Shown: piece after piece, positions 41,569 to 45,221 of the stretch | How the letters are laid out: each line of letters begins with the position of its first letter | Position numbering within the stretch: position 1 is the stretch's first letter | Origin: Lingula anatina | Taxonomy: Eukaryota > Brachiopoda > Lingulata > Lingulida > Lingulidae | Direction: 5' to 3' | Length of the DNA: 45,221 nt | NCBI RefSeq assembly: GCF_001039355.2 | Contig: NW_019775525.1 | Coordinates: forward strand, 574,014-619,234 | Notes under the pieces: model-generated | Databases searched by the model: none | Told to the model about the DNA's origin: nothing | What the model saw: the letters and a program-made list of their open reading frames with translations, nothing else | Position numbers and translations under genes: made by a program

Positions 41569-43441
41569 CTAAATGACGCACCCACTACACGAGCATGTTC
41601 CAGTGCATGTTTGGGTACAGTGAGGGTTGCCTCCGTAGGTACAGTAAGAGCAACTGCAGTCCGAATCTTGGCTGCACTCACTAGTACTCTCTGTATGTGA
41701 TTTGAAGAAGAAGAAAAATATTTATATCAATTTTTTTATTCATTTTGTTTGTTTTTACTTATTTGGGTTAAATAAGCTGAATCGCTGAAAAAAATGACTG
41801 TGAGGTATTTTCGAAGGCAAAGGATATTCTTAATAACCCCTAAAAAATTCCTTATAAATATGTACTCTGAAGTTCCAAATAATTATACTGGTGGAAAAAG
41901 CAACTATGTAGAAGATTTACTGCATGGTAGAATATTCGTATTACCTGGAAAATTCTCTCAAAATGAGTAATTGTGTTGGTCAGTTACATTTAACCTGCAC
42001 TTTAGGAAATAACATTTTAAGATAATATTTTTAAGGTAAGCAACAGCACAGAATTACACTTGTCAGTCATGACTAGGATCAAATATTTTTTAAAATTTCA
42101 ATATACGCTTGACAGGGGTAGATTGAGGTCGTCTTCTAGGTCTGCTGGAAGACAGTCAGATTTTAAAGTTTGACGAGTATCACCTTTTTTTCTGTTGGAA
42201 GATGCTCAAAAATGGAGGATGGATCTACAAAGATAATTTGGAAAACTGTCAGACAATATCTCTGTATCTGCCCCTGCTTTACTAGCAACGGTGAAGACCA
42301 AAAATGTATCTGCCTTGTTATCTTTTATGTTAAAAGTTAGGTCAACTTTCTGTTCTGAAACACTGGATAGACAAACAGAGAACGACGCCATGATGCCTGC
42401 AGGCTTGGACATGTGTATAATCTGTTTCACGACTTTGAAAAATAGTTATATAATAATATTGCACTGCAACTTTTAGGTGGCTGCATAAAATAGACAGATT
42501 TAACCAGCTTCTTAATAAAAATAACCATTTTTCATGAAAGCAGACCTTCCTTATATGTCTCCCCATAATTGTAAATGACATTATCAGGAAGTATGTGATT
42601 TTACTTCAACTAAATTGTAAAAAAAAATACAAAAGCTTGAAACCCTCAACATATAAATAACTATTTAATAAGTAAACCATGCATAAAATAACAAAATTTT
42701 CAGTTTACAGCTTGGTGAATGTTTTTTTTTTTTTTTTTTTTTCATTTTATAATTAGAGCAGCTGACTCTTCATCTGGCCTGAACTGGTTCAGCTGAATGT
42801 GCTTTGCACTTGCTAAGATCACTTCAAAATTCTCTCCCACTTAAACTCCTTTTACACTGGACGGCGTCCTGTCTGCATTCTTTAGTTGCAGAATGAATGC
42901 TCAGTGATTGGCCAGTTGTCAGCACATAAGATTTTTTTTTTTTTTACTCTCAAACAGGGCCATACTACAGGACGCAAAAAGGACGCCATCCAGTGTAAAG
43001 GGGGCTTAAGGCCACTTCAAACTCTCTCAAGGTAACTTTGTGGCTGCTTACTTGCCATCCTGTACATGATTAAACCTTAAAAAACTGAATGCTTCTCGGT
43101 ATTTTCCAGCCAGCACATAAGATGCCAAATAAACCTTTTTGGTGGCTCTTCTTTGAAAATTAAATTAATAAACGTACCATTGGAAAAGGCATGTATCACA
43201 TGGAAAAAATCTCAAAAAAAAATTAGCTGCTCAGGTATAATTTTTTGGAACTTTGGAGTTGTCTCCAAGTACTTATTGCTAATTTTGCATCTCCGTATTA
43301 TTCTCTTAGAATAACAGTACTATAATAAAATATTTTTATTGCATTCAGCTCATTTAATTTTAATATTGTTAACTTCAAGCCCAACCTACCTGGGAAGCCA
43401 GCAAAGATGAGCAGTGCAGCAATAAAGCAAAACTTGATCAT
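41569..43441 (-). CDS. Small secreted cysteine-rich peptide (57 aa), two coding exons
   Basis: Exon 1 (43390-43441) encodes MIKFCFIAALLIFAGFP, a signal peptide, ending CCCAG/GTAGGT. Exon 2 (41569-41690, acceptor TTCAAATCACATACAG) continues in phase 1 and stops at 41569. The mature part, about 40 residues, has nine cysteines spaced C-x5-C-x-C-x2-C-x7-C-x3-C-x3-C-x-C-x2-C, with the motif CSCS[YG]C occurring twice. A donor (CTCTG/GTGAGT, 41560) eight bases after the stop and an acceptor at 41137 imply a third, untranslated exon. A TTTATAAA box at 43528-43535 sits about 90 bases upstream of the ATG. The odd cysteine count would suit dimers or metal binding. Family not recognised; role unknown (defence, toxin-like, metal binding or signalling are all open). 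Confidence 0.7.
42841..43009. mobile_element. 161 bp TTAA-flanked MITE near the cysteine-rich peptide gene
   Basis: TTAA at 42841-42844 and 43006-43009 bound inverted ends CCTTTTACACTGGACGGCGT and ACGCCATCCAGTGTAAAGGG. It lies in intron 1 of the minus-strand peptide gene. TTAA target sites point to a piggyBac-type source, with different ends from 169-521. Confidence 0.65.
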
Positions 43442-43499
43442 CTTGACAATATGGTGCTTGGTATCTTGTGATGTCCTTCCTCTCCAGTCTCTCCTGACG

Positions 43500-43540
43500 T
43501 TTCTGATGACTCTCTATCTGCTGATTCGTTTATAAATCTT
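43500..43540 (-). promoter_or_regulatory. TATA box of the cysteine-rich peptide gene
   Basis: TTTATAAA at 43528-43535 on the minus strand, with a likely start about 30 bases downstream, giving a short 5' UTR of about 60 bases before the ATG at 43441. Confidence 0.5.
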
Positions 43541-43541
43541 T

Positions 43542-45044
<1,503 letters not shown>

Positions 45045-45221
45045 TATATTTATATATTTATTTGTTTATTCATTTATTTATTCATTTATTTATTTAAATT
45101 TTTATTTATTTTATTTATTTTTTACTCTAATTTTAATTTTAATTTTCCTATTTTTATTTTATTTATTTATTTATTTATTATCTATTTATTTTATTTATTT
45201 ATTATTATTATTATAATTATT
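45045..45221. repeat. TTTA-rich simple sequence at the window end
   Basis: (TTTA)n with TTTTAA interruptions, ending in ATTATTATT. No coding signal. Confidence 0.8.

Noticed and set aside
41482-41700. + strand 72-codon frame over the peptide exon
   Set aside because: Antisense shadow of the minus-strand cysteine-rich exon, which has proper splice signals.
42206-42430. Minus-strand frame containing MASFSVCLSSVSEQKVDL
   Set aside because: Considered as a middle exon of the cysteine-rich peptide gene, but no acceptor/donor pair keeps the frame, and direct joining of the two flanking exons already works. No family recognised.

Overview
This is a eukaryotic, metazoan window: genes are split by GT-AG introns with varied phases, the intergenic DNA is AT-rich, and it is full of short inverted-repeat (MITE-like) elements, microsatellites and homopolymers. 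The gene families (BRICHOS proproteins, DUF268, Kelch-like, an SMG8-like N-terminus) and the many palindromic MITEs suggest a marine invertebrate. The sequence does not let me choose a phylum. Three single N characters (6165, 10276, 11007) look like contig joins; two are flanked by duplicated sequence.

The left half (1-25,500) is a tandem array of four paralogous genes on the + strand, called A to D here. Each has a non-coding first exon behind a TATA-like promoter (seen for B, C and D; that of A would lie left of the window) and six coding exons. The product has a signal peptide, a BRICHOS domain (Asp80, Cys96 and Cys156 in copy A), a furin-type site (RKKR/E or RRKR/E) and a cysteine-rich C-terminal peptide of about 108 residues. 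The layout recalls chondromodulin, but with a cleavable signal peptide instead of a type II membrane anchor. The copies are mosaics of one another. Copy C has tandem splice acceptors at exon 4. Copy D has lost a base at an exon 5 donor and has a shorter, diverged last exon.

The middle (25,500-30,100) holds a MITE and TA-repeat pair inside a local duplication, a two-exon minus-strand gene for a membrane-anchored DUF268 (methyltransferase-like) protein, nested MITEs, and a C-rich tract.

The right half (30,100-45,221) has a complete minus-strand BTB-BACK-Kelch gene of 599 residues, closest by memory to KLHL17. It appears to share a short head-to-head promoter region with a + strand gene whose first three exons look like the N-terminus of SMG8. 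Downstream of those exons, on the minus strand, is a small three-exon gene for a 57-residue secreted cysteine-rich peptide. It is probably nested in a long SMG8-like intron. The window ends in TTTA-rich simple sequence.

The BRICHOS array is the most notable system. It looks like a locally amplified, furin-processed, cysteine-rich secreted peptide precursor still being reshaped by gene conversion, splice-site change and transposon insertion. All functions are inferred from sequence reading alone; no database search was run.
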